Shown here: positions 19,155-28,974 of the stretch, one piece after another
How positions within the stretch are numbered: the first letter of the stretch is position 1
Layout: every line of letters starts with the position of its first letter
DNA from: Oceanobacillus massiliensis str. N'diop
Lineage (GTDB): Bacteria; Bacillota; Bacilli; Bacillales; Amphibacillaceae
Reading direction: 5' to 3'
DNA length: 64,000 nt
Assembly (NCBI RefSeq): GCF_000285495.1
Contig: NZ_HE610977.1
Span: 275,890 to 339,889 of the forward strand
Translations under genes and position numbers: made by a program
Notes under the pieces: generated by a model
The model's database searches: none
Told to the model about the DNA's origin: nothing
Seen by the model: only the letters and a program-made list of their open reading frames with translations

Positions 19155-19391
19155 GGAAATTGGTACAATTATGATTACCACTAAATATTAGCCCATTTCC
19201 CTTATTCGGTCAATTAGTTTGCATCTACTAATAACTCAAATGAAAGGATTTTCATATTGTAGTTAATCAAAATCCATCTGGAAGCAAAGCTGTTATATTT
19301 AACAGTCGAATCTGTATTAATATGAGGAAGGTATAATGGATTGATTCTAGATTAGGCACTCGGACCATTCTGTAAAATGTCCATATAAAAC

Positions 19392-19425
19392 AAAAAATGG
19401 GAATCCATGTTGGATTCCCATTTTC
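19392..19425 (-). terminator. Terminator after ykyA
   Basis: On the minus strand AAATGGGAATCCA pairs with TGGATTCCCATTT and ends in a T run, just after the ykyA stop. Confidence 0.92.
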
Positions 19426-19431
19426 TATTCG

Positions 19432-20091
19432 TTACTGTTCATACGTTACATCCAGCTCTGCCACTTCATAAAATTCTTTCTTTAACTCATTGTATTCCAT
19501 TGTATAATTATTGAATTCCTCATTGGAGCTGAGAACTTTCTCGTAGCTTTCGTTTATAGCATTGATTTGTTCTGTCAGTGTCTCCTGCTCAATATCCTCC
19601 TGCTGAAGCATCTGGTACAATTCTCTTTCCTGTTCCAAAGACGTTACATACGCATCATTTAATTGTCCGTATGCAGTATAACGTTTGTTCATCATCTCAT
19701 ACATGTTTTCTGCTTTTTCCTTTGCCGTCCCATCATCGAGTTCGGTAATCAGATCTTCAATTTTCACAAATTCTTCCTGGGATGTTTCAATGCTTTCCCG
19801 TTCAAGCTCTATTTTCTCTTCTCGTTCGTCAATCGTTCCCAGCGCCTGTTCAGAAAGCTCCTTGATTTTTTCGAAATCTTCCATTCCAAGGTCGATAATC
19901 TGGTTATATATTTCTTGTTCCTGAACTTCGAGGTCTGTGATTTCTTCCTGTTGATTTTCAAAACCCTCTTCAAGATTTACCGCTTCTTCTAAATGACTAT
20001 GTATCTGTTCCTCAGTCGACGGACTGCTGCAAGCAGTTAATAGAGCGATTAGAGTAATTAAGAGAATAAATGATAATTTCTTCAAGTGCAC
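19432..20091 (-). CDS. ykyA: YkyA family lipoprotein
   Basis: A 219-residue lipoprotein. The signal peptide ends in the lipobox LLTAC, and the mature part is almost entirely a charged helical coiled coil rich in Glu, Gln and Leu (for example QEEITDLEVQEQEIYNQI), as expected for YkyA, annotated as a putative cell-wall-binding lipoprotein. Function is unknown. Translation starts at GTG 20091, with GGAGG eight bases upstream. Position next to pdhA agrees with B. subtilis. Own promoter and terminator. Confidence 0.88.
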   Translation of the reverse strand: MHLKKLSFILLITLIALLTACSSPSTEEQIHSHLEEAVNLEEGFENQQEEITDLEVQEQEIYNQIIDLGMEDFEKIKELSEQALGTIDEREEKIELERESIETSQEEFVKIEDLITELDDGTAKEKAENMYEMMNKRYTAYGQLNDAYVTSLEQERELYQMLQQEDIEQETLTEQINAINESYEKVLSSNEEFNNYTMEYNELKKEFYEVAELDVTYEQ

Positions 20092-20397
20092 GATTTCTTC
20101 CTCCTATAGCTTCCATTTCGTTAATATTGTTAGATTATACCATAAACTATGCATCAAAAATCAATGGATACCTTTGACTAATATGCTCTCTTTCAAATTT
20201 ATGATTTATTCACCAAAGTTATGTTAAAATATTAAATTGAAGTAGATGAAACATAGTTTTCGCCAAAAAGATATGTAAACGATCCGGCTTTCTTTTGAAT
20301 ACCCTCAATTCGTATATCTTAAAACAAAAGGTCAAAAAACGGCCATTGCAGTTTTAAATTTCGCAAATTATATATTATATCAATTAAGGAGTAATGC
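20092..20397. promoter_or_regulatory. Divergent ykyA/def region with ykyA promoter
   Basis: For ykyA (minus strand) an extended -10 element TGGTATAAT is present with its TATAAT core at 20134-20139, and a TTGATT lies 19 bases further up at 20159-20164. A promoter for def must also lie here; TTGACT near 20172 is a possible -35 but has no good partner. No gene is visible. Confidence 0.5.
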
Positions 20398-20952
20398 ATG
20401 ATGATAACAATGGATGATATTGTACGAGAAGGACATCCTTCTTTGGAAAAACCTGCCGCTGAAGTAGGCTTGCCTATCAGTAAAGAAGAAAAGAAACTGC
20501 TGGAAGAAATGCTTCAATTCCTCATAAACAGCCAGGATGAAGAAACAGCAAAGAAATATGATTTGAGGGCTGGAGTCGGCTTAGCTGCACCACAGCTCGG
20601 AATCGAAAAGAGACTGATTGCGATTCATTTTGAAGATTTCAACGGAAAGTTATACAGCTATGGCCTGGTGAACCCCAAAATTATCAGTCATTCAGTAGAA
20701 CAGTCTTATTTGGCTTCTGGAGAGGGCTGCCTATCAGTCGATCGCCCAATAGAAGGATATGTGCCGAGGCATGCACGGATTACTGTCCGGGCAACAGATG
20801 CAGACGGCAATCCGATAAAATTAAGACTAAAGGGATACCCAGCTATCGTATTCCAGCATGAAATCGATCATTTAAATGGCATTATGTTTTATGACCACAT
20901 CAATAAAGAAAATCCTTTTGCCATTCCTGAAAATTCAGTTGCAATCGATTAA
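20398..20952 (+). CDS. def: Peptide deformylase
   Basis: A 184-residue metallo-enzyme that removes the formyl group from nascent proteins. All three motifs are present: [16 protein letters not shown] and QHEIDHLNG, with the metal-binding Cys and the two His (154 and 158) intact. Length, position near rnjA, and the insertion typical of type 2 Gram-positive enzymes fit the DefB (YkrB) form. AAGGAG is about six bases before the ATG; a second ATG directly follows, so the first residue is uncertain by one. Monocistronic with a strong terminator. Confidence 0.97.
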   Translation: MMITMDDIVREGHPSLEKPAAEVGLPISKEEKKLLEEMLQFLINSQDEETAKKYDLRAGVGLAAPQLGIEKRLIAIHFEDFNGKLYSYGLVNPKIISHSVEQSYLASGEGCLSVDRPIEGYVPRHARITVRATDADGNPIKLRLKGYPAIVFQHEIDHLNGIMFYDHINKENPFAIPENSVAID

Positions 20953-20958
20953 ACTTTC

Positions 20959-20989
20959 AACGTGCCTGTTTCAACAGGCACGTTTTTTT
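20959..20989 (+). terminator. Terminator after def
   Basis: AACGTGCCTGTT pairs with AACAGGCACGTT, loop TC, then a run of T. Confidence 0.94.
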
Positions 20990-21284
20990 ATGATGGCTAT
21001 GCTAATTCGGAAATCCTCCCCGTGCAAGATGACGAAAAAAGTAATGCAAGGCTTGCCTGCCTTATGATGAAACGTGGAAAGCAACAAGCAAAATGTATAA
21101 GATTTCAATCTGTGTAAATGATAAAGATATGTAAAGATTGGTGAGAAATTATTACTATTTTTTTATAAATGAAGTATTTTTATTTAATTATTCCTCATTT
21201 CGTACTATACTATAGATAAGAGGATTGGACGGTAGAATGTTTTTGTTGCTTTTCTTAGATATCTGAAAGGAGACGTGTGTCCTT

Positions 21285-21371
21285 ATGCTAAAGCGCCTAA
21301 AAGAAAAGCTTAAGAAACGGTGGAGAGACTTTTTAGGCAAAGAAGGACGTGTACCTACTACTTTTAAATAA
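21285..21371 (+). CDS. Possible 28-residue cationic leader peptide
   Basis: A short frame, MLKRLKEKLKKRWRDFLGKE and a further eight residues, with AGGAGA eleven bases upstream. The first half is a very basic amphipathic helix pattern. It lies in the 600-base gap between def and rpoY-rnjA, in the same direction. I do not recognise it. It may be a small protein or a translated leader for the rnjA transcript; a weak hairpin with T run (21430-21457) lies just downstream. Confidence 0.45.
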   Translation: MLKRLKEKLKKRWRDFLGKEGRVPTTFK

Positions 21372-21420
21372 GACTACCAAGGATGCAACCAATCACACCA
21401 ATAAAGTACTTTATAAATTA

Positions 21421-21457
21421 TCTGGTTTGCTTCGGAAACAAATCAGACGAAGTTTTT
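21421..21457 (+). promoter_or_regulatory. Alternative hairpins in the rpoY-rnjA leader
   Basis: TCTGGTTTG (21421-21429) can pair with CAAATCAGA (21439-21447), while CTTCG (21430-21434) can pair with CGAAG (21448-21452), which is followed by TTTTT. The two pairings cannot easily coexist, so this may be a weak terminator with a competing structure. Confidence 0.35.
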
Positions 21458-21561
21458 AACGGAAACTAATCATATCAAAAAAGGGGACAAGGTTATGGTC
21501 TGTATCACAGGCATAATTCAAATTCCTGGAAAATATAAAAATATCAGTTAGGAGAGATGAA

Positions 21562-21771
21562 ATGATTTTTAAAGTATTGTATCAAGAACTTCAAGAAGAA
21601 ATCCCTGTACGAGAACGTACAAAAAGCCTTTACGTCGAGGCAGACTCAGTCCGAGAGGTAAGAAAGAAATTAGTTGACAGAAACTATAACATCGAATATA
21701 TCCACGAATTAGATGAGGCACATCTTAATTATGAAAAAGAAACCGGCAAACTGAAAGTGGAGAACATTTAG
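21562..21771 (+). CDS. rpoY: RNA polymerase epsilon subunit
   Basis: A 69-residue small subunit of Firmicute RNA polymerase (formerly YkzG, DUF1447). Seen: [20 protein letters not shown], the [16 protein letters not shown] block and [14 protein letters not shown], all typical of the family. GGAGAG lies close before the ATG. It is three bases upstream of rnjA, the conserved rpoY-rnjA pairing, so the two are cotranscribed. Confidence 0.96.
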   Translation: MIFKVLYQELQEEIPVRERTKSLYVEADSVREVRKKLVDRNYNIEYIHELDEAHLNYEKETGKLKVENI

Positions 21772-21774
21772 GTT

Positions 21775-23442
21775 ATGAAATTCGTAAAAAATGATCAGAC
21801 AGCTGTTTTCGCACTAGGTGGATTAGGCGAAATCGGGAAAAATACGTATGCCGTTCAATTTCAGGACGAGATTATTTTAATAGATGCCGGAATTAAATTT
21901 CCTGAGGATGAGCTTCTTGGAATTGACTATGTTATTCCTGATTACACGTATATCGTTCAAAATCAGGATAAGATCAAAGGTCTTTTCGTAACACATGGTC
22001 ACGAAGATCATATTGGCGGAATTCCATATCTTCTGCGTGAAGTAAATGTGCCTATTTACGCAGGTCCTTTAGCAATTGGATTGATCAGAAATAAATTGGA
22101 TGAGCATGGTCTGTTAAGAAATGCTAAATTGACTACCATTCAAGAAGATGATGTTATTAAATTCCGTAAAACTTCCGTCAGTTTTTTCCGTACCACTCAT
22201 AGTATTCCCGATTCATATGGAGTAGTCGTTAAAACACCACCAGGCAATATTGTCCATACTGGTGACTTTAAATTTGACTTTACTCCAGTGGGTGAACCAG
22301 CTAATCTAGCAAAAATGGCTGAAATTGGTAAAGAAGGCGTGCTCTGTCTGCTTTCTGACAGCACAAACAGTGAGGTTCCAGGTTTTACAATGTCTGAAAA
22401 AGTTGTGGGTCAAAGCATCCATGATGTTTTCAGCCGTGTAGAAGGAAGACTCATCTTCGCAACATTCGCATCCAATATTTACCGTCTGCAGCAGGTTGTT
22501 GAAGCAGCAGTGAGACATAATCGTAAGGTTGCTGTGTTTGGTCGCAGCATGGAAAATGCTATTAATATCGGCTTAGAACTCGGCTATATTCAAGCGCCAA
22601 AAGAAACATTTATTGAAGGTAATCAGATCAACCGTTTGCCGGCAAATGAAGTTACCATCCTATGTACAGGTTCTCAAGGTGAAACAATGGCAGCTTTATC
22701 ACGTATTGCCAATGGGACACACAGACAAATCCAGATTATCCCTGGGGATACAGTAGTATTTTCTTCATCACCAATTCCGGGAAATACAGTGAGTGTCAGC
22801 AGAACCATCAATAAATTATATCGTGCAGGTGCTGATGTAATACATGGTAAGCTGAGCAATATCCATACTTCAGGACATGGTAGCCAGGAAGAGCAAAAAT
22901 TGATGCTTAGATTGATTAAGCCTAAATTCTTCATGCCTATCCATGGTGAATACCGGATGCTGAAAGAACATATTAAACTTGCAGAATCATGTGATGTCGA
23001 TCCAGATAATTCATTTATTATGGATAATGGCGATGTTCTTGCATTAAGTAAAGACCATGCAGCAATCTCCGGTAAAATCCCTTCCGGCTCCATCTATGTG
23101 GATGGCAGCGGAATCGGTGATATTGGTAATATTGTATTGCGCGATCGCCGTATTCTTTCTGAGGAAGGACTTGTCATTGTTGTAGTTAGCATCAATATGA
23201 AGGAATTCAAAATAGCTTCTGGTCCAGATATCATTTCCAGAGGATTTGTATACATGAGAGAATCTGAAGACCTGATTAATGAAGCACAAAAGCTTGTTTC
23301 TGCACATTTAAATAAAGTAATGGACAGAAAAACAACACAATGGTCTGAAATCAAAAATGAAATTACAGATACCATCGCACCATTCTTGTATGAAAAAACA
23401 AAACGCCGTCCAATGGTATTGCCTATCATAATGGAAGTCTAA
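21775..23442 (+). CDS. rnjA: Ribonuclease J1
   Basis: A 555-residue metallo-beta-lactamase/beta-CASP nuclease with 5'-to-3' exonuclease and endonuclease activity, central to RNA maturation and decay. Motifs: [11 protein letters not shown], zinc-binding HGHEDH at residues 74-79, [20 protein letters not shown], and the beta-CASP FHTSGH-like [13 protein letters not shown] and PIHGEYRML. Length matches RNase J1. It begins three bases after rpoY, with a GGAG inside the rpoY end as ribosome site. SR1P, if functional here, would connect GapA to this enzyme. Confidence 0.97.
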   Translation: MKFVKNDQTAVFALGGLGEIGKNTYAVQFQDEIILIDAGIKFPEDELLGIDYVIPDYTYIVQNQDKIKGLFVTHGHEDHIGGIPYLLREVNVPIYAGPLAIGLIRNKLDEHGLLRNAKLTTIQEDDVIKFRKTSVSFFRTTHSIPDSYGVVVKTPPGNIVHTGDFKFDFTPVGEPANLAKMAEIGKEGVLCLLSDSTNSEVPGFTMSEKVVGQSIHDVFSRVEGRLIFATFASNIYRLQQVVEAAVRHNRKVAVFGRSMENAINIGLELGYIQAPKETFIEGNQINRLPANEVTILCTGSQGETMAALSRIANGTHRQIQIIPGDTVVFSSSPIPGNTVSVSRTINKLYRAGADVIHGKLSNIHTSGHGSQEEQKLMLRLIKPKFFMPIHGEYRMLKEHIKLAESCDVDPDNSFIMDNGDVLALSKDHAAISGKIPSGSIYVDGSGIGDIGNIVLRDRRILSEEGLVIVVVSINMKEFKIASGPDIISRGFVYMRESEDLINEAQKLVSAHLNKVMDRKTTQWSEIKNEITDTIAPFLYEKTKRRPMVLPIIMEV

Positions 23443-23516
23443 AATAAAAAATGTGCAGACGATTTTATGCAGCGCTCTGCACTGCTGCCCCCACTATTTA
23501 TTAAAAGGGGGACCAG

Positions 23517-23550
23517 AAAAAAGGAATGGAGAATCCTCCATTCCTTTTTT
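23517..23550 (+). terminator. Terminator after rnjA
   Basis: AAAAAGGAATGGA pairs with TCCATTCCTTTTT across six bases, followed by further T. Confidence 0.93.
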
Positions 23551-23594
23551 TTAGGCTCTTTTCGTAAGTATTGTTGTGTGTAATTCCGTATTTG

Positions 23595-23690
23595 AAAGAA
23601 ACTGCGAGGTAGCAGCAGCGGTCGATTTCTGTGCCGGTCAGTCGCTTTCATTGTAGGGAACTTTCAGCTTCCTTGGCGCAAGAAGGAGCT
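23595..23690. repeat. Degraded copy of a dispersed repeat
   Basis: This stretch aligns by eye with the reverse complement of 55765-55840: AGAAACTGC, then CAGCAGCGG.CGATTTC, then CAGTCGCTTTC and TTCAGCTTCCT occur in the same order. The matching outer arm is missing, so it looks like a truncated, decayed copy of the element at 55699-55815. Confidence 0.6.
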
Positions 23691-23696
23691 TTTTTA

Positions 23697-24359
23697 TTAA
23701 TCCATTACTAGGTTCCTCTCAAATCTGGATATATCTTTATCCGCCCCAATCACAATCAAGATATCGTCCTCGTGCAGCGGTTCTTCAGCTTTTGGTGAAA
23801 CATTGATATCACGCCCATGCTTTATGGCAACAATATTACAGCCATAGTTGGCCCGAACATCCAAATCAATGAGAGATTTACCGACCATTTTCTTCCCAGC
23901 CTTTACTTCTACAATGCTATGGTCATCCGATAATTCAAGGTAATCCAGAATATTGTTAGAAATGAAGTTATGGGCAAGCCTTCTTCCCATATCACGCTCG
24001 GGATGCACTACCTGTTGGACACCAATTCTGCTTAATATTTTTTCGTGATAGTCATTCTGAGCTTTAACAGTGATTTTTTTAATGCCTATGTCTGTTAAAA
24101 TAACCGCCGTAAGGATACTTGCCTGGATATTCTCCCCTATTGCCACAATCACATGGTCAAAGTTTTTGATGCCTATTTCCCTTAGCATATCTTCATCAGT
24201 CGAATCTGCTATAACTGCATGATAAGCTATATTTTTAAATTCATTTACTCTATCCTCATCCTGGTCAATAGCAAGCACCTGCATACCTTCCATGCTTAAT
24301 TCACGGCAAATGCTGCCGCCAAACCGACCCAGTCCGATCACTGCGAAATCTTTTGACAT
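23697..24359 (-). CDS. ktrC: Ktr potassium channel regulatory subunit
   Basis: A 220-residue cytoplasmic RCK protein that gates a Ktr K+ channel. The N-terminal Rossmann domain has FAVIGLGRFGGSICREL for nucleotide binding and an acidic LAIDQDEDRV strand end; the C-terminal RCK_C domain (about 135-220) is the site where c-di-AMP binds KtrC in B. subtilis. The ATG at 24359 has GGAGGAAG upstream. Position next to rnjA equals ykqB (ktrC). The membrane partner KtrD is at 43.4 kb. Confidence 0.93.
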   Translation of the reverse strand: MSKDFAVIGLGRFGGSICRELSMEGMQVLAIDQDEDRVNEFKNIAYHAVIADSTDEDMLREIGIKNFDHVIVAIGENIQASILTAVILTDIGIKKITVKAQNDYHEKILSRIGVQQVVHPERDMGRRLAHNFISNNILDYLELSDDHSIVEVKAGKKMVGKSLIDLDVRANYGCNIVAIKHGRDINVSPKAEEPLHEDDILIVIGADKDISRFERNLVMD

Positions 24360-24452
24360 TATTCTTCCTCCAATATTGCATATTCTAGTACTTATCATAC
24401 TAATTGACACAGAAAGGAGCAACCTTCAATTGAAGATTGCTCCCAAAATGGA

Positions 24453-26278
24453 CTAAATCGCATCGAGCATGGTGAATTGTGATTTTACAAGTTCATAATA
24501 TTTTCCATGTTGTTTCATTAATGCTTGGTGACTTCCCTGTTCCAAAATCCGTCCCTGTTCCAAGACAAAAATGGTATCCGATTCACGAATGGTCGATAGT
24601 CGGTGAGCGATAATAATCGATGTTCTTCCCTTTAACAGTTTACGCAGTGCTTGCTGGATTTTAACCTCTGACTCTGTATCAATACTTGCCGTTGCTTCAT
24701 CCAGGATGATGATACTTGGATTGGCAAGCAATGCCCTGGCAAATGATAAGAGCTGTCTTTCTCCTGCCGAAAGGATATTTCCCCTTTCTTCGACCTCTGT
24801 ATAATAGCCATTTGCCAGCCGTTTGATAAAATCATCTGCGCCCACTACTTTCGCCGCCTCTATTACCTCTTCATCGGTTGCATTCGGCCGGCCAAAACGG
24901 ATATTCTCCATGATCGTGCCAGAAAAGATAAACGTATCCTGTAGTACAACACTGATGCGCTGCCTTAAACTATCAAGCTTCACATCCCGGAGATCATGCC
25001 CGTCTACTTTAACTTTCCCTGCCGTTGGATCATAGAAGCGGCTGATAAGATTGGCGATCGTCGATTTGCCGCTCCCTGTATGTCCAACCAAGGCTATCGT
25101 CTGGCCATCTTTTATATCAAGCGAGATTTCATGCAATGCAACCCGATCTGCATTATACGAAAATTGAACACGATCGAATTCAATGTGCCCCTTCATTTCC
25201 TCAAATACATATCCATCTTTCTTATCCTCCACATTCGGCTGCTCATCCAAGAACTCAAAAATACGCTCAGAGGAGGCCATTGCCATCAATAACTGATTGT
25301 ACATTTGCCCCAATCTCGAAATTGGTTCCCAGAACATGCCAAGGAAAAAGGCAAATGAGACAAAGGTGCCGATTTCTATCGTCCCATTTAAGATTAAGTA
25401 GGCTCCAAACGCGATTAGGATGATGGTTCCGGCCGCATCGCATATATCTACAAGCGGGCGGAACATTGCACTTTTTTTCGCCGCATCTTTGAAGCTGTTA
25501 AAATAACCCCTATTGACTCCATCGAAGAACTCAGCATTCTCTGTTTCCTGTGAGAAGGATTGGGTAATTCTCATCCCCTGAATCCCTTCATTCAAATGTG
25601 AATTCAGTCTGGATTGATGAACCCGTACTTCCTGCCACGAGCGGCGTATTCTTCTTCTGAGCTGTGTTGAAATAATAAACATAAGCGGAATTACAACGAT
25701 TACCGCCAAAGCAAGTGGTGGACTTAATACAAATAAAATCACGATGATTCCCAATAACATAACCGTATCCATGAGCAGGTTGATGATACCGTTTGTAAAT
25801 AGTTCCTGCAATGAATTAATATCATTCAGTATCCTTACTAAGATCGAACCTGCTGACCGCGTGTCAAAGAAGCGATGCGACAATCGCTGTACATGGGAAA
25901 AAAGCTTTTGCCTGATATCATAGATTACATTCTGGCCTAATATATTCACCCATTTAATCCGAAATGTATTGGCAGCATAATTTAATAAATATAAAAGTGC
26001 TATACCAGCAACGAGATAGACAAGCAATGTTGTATCCTCTTCGGTAATAGCCATATCGATGGCTATTTTACCGATTAATATAGGGACCGTTAATCGAATA
26101 ATTGTTGAAATAAGCATTGCAATAATCGCTGCCGGCAAATAGGTTTTTGAATATGGCTTAACGAATTGAAGCAAACGCCCCATTTGTGTCCAGTTGAATG
26201 GCTTTTCAATTGCCTGGTCTACCGTATAGGAAAATCTTTTCAAATGTCTGCTTTCTTGTTCTTTTTTCCCTTTGACAT
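24453..26278 (-). CDS. ABC exporter half-transporter (YknV-like), start frameshifted
   Basis: A membrane-domain/ATPase fusion of the multidrug/lipid exporter type, with six helices in the first about 320 residues and an ATPase with GHTGSGKST, a non-standard signature LSAGERQLL, IIILDEATASID with the catalytic Glu, and IIAHRLS. Translation in one frame can start at TTG 26243 (596 residues) but has a poor ribosome site. A far better start is ATG 26278 with GGGAGGTG eight bases upstream; that frame shifts unless one A is added to the six-A run (plus-strand T 26262-26267), giving about 608 residues starting MSKGKKEQ. It forms a pair with the next gene, 15 bases upstream. Confidence 0.88.
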
Positions 26279-26293
26279 ATATGTTACACCTCC

Positions 26294-28045
26294 CTAATGA
26301 TTGACTGTATCCATGATTTCCTGACGATCCTGGTATTGGATATTGTAGATTCTTTCATAGGGTCCCTTGTGATTCAACAAGAATTCATGGGATCCGCGTT
26401 CAACCACTTTTCCTTCTTCCAGAACCAATATCTCATCCGCATGTTTCAAGGAAGATATACGGTGGGCGATAATGAAAGTAGTCCTTCCTTTCATAACTTC
26501 CCGCAAAGCTTTTTGTATCTTGAATTCTGTTTCCATATCCACAGCGGAGGTTGCATCATCAAGCACAAGAATACTTGGATCAATGCATATTGCCCGAGCG
26601 ATTGCTATCCTTTGCTTTTGGCCGCCAGAGAGTCCCATTCCGCGTTCACCAAGCATTGTTTCATAGCCTTTCGGCAGATCCATAATGAAATCATGGGCCT
26701 GTGCCCTTTTCGCTGCTGCAATAATTTGGTCTTCTGAAACGTTCGGGTTTCCATATGCAATATTTTCTCTTATAGAAGTAGAGAATAAAAAAGGCTCCTG
26801 CAAGACAAAGCCGATATGGCTTCTTAACGTTTTCAGTTTATAATCCCCTACCGGCCTGCCATCAACAAGGACTTCCCCGATCTGTGGTTCATAAAATCTC
26901 GTAATCAATTGTGTGATGCTTGTTTTGCCTGAACCGGTTGCACCGATGAGACCAATCACTTTCCCCGGCGGTGCATCAAAACTAATATCTTTTAATGCCG
27001 CATCATCATTTTCAATATAGCTGAGTGAGACATTATTAAATGTAACATGCCCTTTTATAGCGCAATCCAATGCATTTTCTTTTTCAATTATGTCTTCTTT
27101 TGCTTCGAGGATCTCAATCAATCGCTCACCAGACGCTTTCGCCTGCGAAAACTGGTTGACAATAAATCCAAGATTCATTAAGGGCCCGAGGATATACCAG
27201 ACAAGACTGAAAAAGGCAACGAGCTCTCCCAAACCAACTTGCCCTTCCATAACCAAAAACCCTCCGTATGCAAGCAAGGCAACCACACAGACATTACCGA
27301 TAAACTCCATAAGCGGGAAATATTTCGCCCAAAGTTTTGATGTTTTCAGGTAATTCTGGCGGTAGTTATCATTATTCGCTGAAAATCTTCCTATCTCAAA
27401 GTCCTCTCTTGACAAGGACTTTACCGTGTTCATCCCGCTGATATTCTCTTGCACCCTTGTGTTCAGTTTTCCAAATGACTTTCTGATTTTCCGAAAAGCC
27501 GGATGCACCCGTTGATCAAATTTAAAGACCACTATGGCCAAGAATGGGATTGCAGCCATTGTAACCAATGCCAATGGAATTGAATAATAAAACATTATGC
27601 TTAAGCTGATTACAATAAGCAGTACAACTCTGATCAACTCTGCGAATCCAACTGAAAGGAAAAAACGAAATCCTTCTACATCTGCCGTTAACCGGGACAT
27701 AATATCTCCAGTTTTTGCGTTGTCATAATACTTGAATGCTAAGGACTGGAGTTTATCATATAAAGATTCACGCAGTTTGTAGACAGTTGTCATACCGAAG
27801 ACATCCCCGAGATACTGGAATGAGAATGTCGAAATACCTTTAATAACCATAAGTCCCAGGAAGATCATACATATCCACGGAATCAGCTCATATCTGTCCT
27901 GAAGTACAACTTCGTCGATTGTAACCTGTAGGATGATTGGATAGACAACTGTAATTAAGGTGAGAAACAGTAAAAATAAAAGCGACCATAAAAAATATCT
28001 TTTATATGGCCAATAAAACCTTTTCAATTTTTTAAACGTATCCAA
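26294..28045 (-). CDS. ABC exporter half-transporter (YknU-like)
   Basis: A 583-residue half-transporter with an N-terminal six-helix domain and an ATPase with GATGSGKTS, a standard signature LSGGQKQR, Walker B ILVLDDATSAVD and IIAHRIS. The residue after the Walker B Asp is Asp instead of the catalytic Glu, so this ATPase contributes a degenerate site; its partner has the complementary odd signature. This is the hallmark of heterodimeric exporters such as BmrCD and TM287/288. Translation starts at TTG 28045, with AAGGAGGG nine bases upstream. Substrate is unknown; drugs or lipids are usual for the family. Confidence 0.92.
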   Translation of the reverse strand: MDTFKKLKRFYWPYKRYFLWSLLFLLFLTLITVVYPIILQVTIDEVVLQDRYELIPWICMIFLGLMVIKGISTFSFQYLGDVFGMTTVYKLRESLYDKLQSLAFKYYDNAKTGDIMSRLTADVEGFRFFLSVGFAELIRVVLLIVISLSIMFYYSIPLALVTMAAIPFLAIVVFKFDQRVHPAFRKIRKSFGKLNTRVQENISGMNTVKSLSREDFEIGRFSANNDNYRQNYLKTSKLWAKYFPLMEFIGNVCVVALLAYGGFLVMEGQVGLGELVAFFSLVWYILGPLMNLGFIVNQFSQAKASGERLIEILEAKEDIIEKENALDCAIKGHVTFNNVSLSYIENDDAALKDISFDAPPGKVIGLIGATGSGKTSITQLITRFYEPQIGEVLVDGRPVGDYKLKTLRSHIGFVLQEPFLFSTSIRENIAYGNPNVSEDQIIAAAKRAQAHDFIMDLPKGYETMLGERGMGLSGGQKQRIAIARAICIDPSILVLDDATSAVDMETEFKIQKALREVMKGRTTFIIAHRISSLKHADEILVLEEGKVVERGSHEFLLNHKGPYERIYNIQYQDRQEIMDTVNH

Positions 28046-28379
28046 ATAAATTTCCCTCCTTCGTTCTTTTACCGTAATTACTAATATAACGGTTTCCGAA
28101 ATAAATTTCCATATATTTTTTAAAGTTTTTAAAAATTTTTATTATACAAATTCGGAACGCAGAAAAATAGCACTCCCAGCCAAATCGGGAATGCTTCCGT
28201 CTGTTAGATATCGAGCAATTGGGTATTCTCGTTTCTGGCAGATTATTGTTTTTGTAGCCTGCTTCTCGTGTAAAAGCAACTGATGAATATCTCTGCACAG
28301 TACCTGGTTTAGCTACGGCGGAAATATGAGTGCCCGCGTCTTGACAGCTCTCGCTTCTTGCAAGAGAAAGTAAGGCTTC
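28046..28379. other. Intergenic region without a clear gene
   Basis: It holds a hairpin (GCACTCCC/GGGAATGC, 28168-28195, one mismatch) followed on the minus strand by TATTTTTC, a plausible weak terminator for the downstream-facing 28380 gene although 185 bases away. No promoter or coding sequence could be supported. Confidence 0.35.
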
Positions 28380-28820
28380 CTACTTCATTACACGCTCCAG
28401 ACGTCTGCGAAGTAATTGCAGACCGTTGCCTCCTGATTGAAAGTGCTTTAGTTTACCATTTGCATCAAAAATAAAATAGGCCGGCACATATTTTGCCTGG
28501 AATCTTTTCGATAAGATGTCCTCTTGGTCAGCGAACAGAGGGTCTGTAATCTGGTATTTCAAAGCTTGATCCCTTACCGTTTGCAATTGCTTATCTTCCT
28601 CCTGGAGTGGCCTATGAATGCTTAATACATGCAGCTTGCCCTTATATTCGTCCCGTACTTGATTAATGAGCGGCAGAGCCCTTTTGCAGGAACTGCAGCT
28701 GACCGACCAAAAATAGATCAATGTAGGTTTCTCTCCGATAAGGTCACTATTTATCATCCTGCGGCTATTTATCCATTCTCCAGCTGCCTCAAGTTCCGGT
28801 ATATCATCCGACAACTTCAT
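28380..28820 (-). CDS. TlpA/ResA-like thioredoxin-fold protein
   Basis: A 146-residue thioredoxin-fold protein of the TlpA/AhpC-TSA type. The active site is WSVSCSSCK (Cys42, Cys45), and the cis-Pro region is KYVPAYFIFD. It has no signal peptide or N-terminal helix, unlike secreted ResA or StoA, so it is probably cytoplasmic. A partner cannot be named; reduction of a thiol substrate or redox stress is likely. AAGGGGG lies about ten bases before the ATG. It appears monocistronic. Confidence 0.85.
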   Translation of the reverse strand: MKLSDDIPELEAAGEWINSRRMINSDLIGEKPTLIYFWSVSCSSCKRALPLINQVRDEYKGKLHVLSIHRPLQEEDKQLQTVRDQALKYQITDPLFADQEDILSKRFQAKYVPAYFIFDANGKLKHFQSGGNGLQLLRRRLERVMK

Positions 28821-28914
28821 TGTTACATTACCCCCTTAGGTTAGAACTCTATTATGAATCCAATTCAGTGTCATATTTATATATGAAATCAAGGAGTAAA
28901 ATGACACATAGAAA

Positions 28915-28953
28915 AACAGAGCCTCCCATTTGATAGGGAAACTCTGCCTTTTT
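28915..28953. terminator. Terminator after ykuS
   Basis: CAGAG...CCCA pairs with TAGGG...CTCTG around a short loop; a T run follows on the plus strand and TTTTTC on the minus strand, so it can work in both directions. Confidence 0.75.
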
Positions 28954-28974
28954 TTCATAATTGTTATTTAAATT

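Noticed and set aside
20990-21116. Open frame after the def terminator
   Set aside because: Has no in-frame start codon or ribosome site.
21421-21452. H-type pseudoknot in the rpoY-rnjA leader
   Set aside because: The two stems leave no loop bases to cross the nine-pair stem, so they cannot coexist; treated as alternative pairings.
28300-28380. Another degraded copy of the 55.5 kb repeat
   Set aside because: Only a few short similar stretches; too weak to support by eye.
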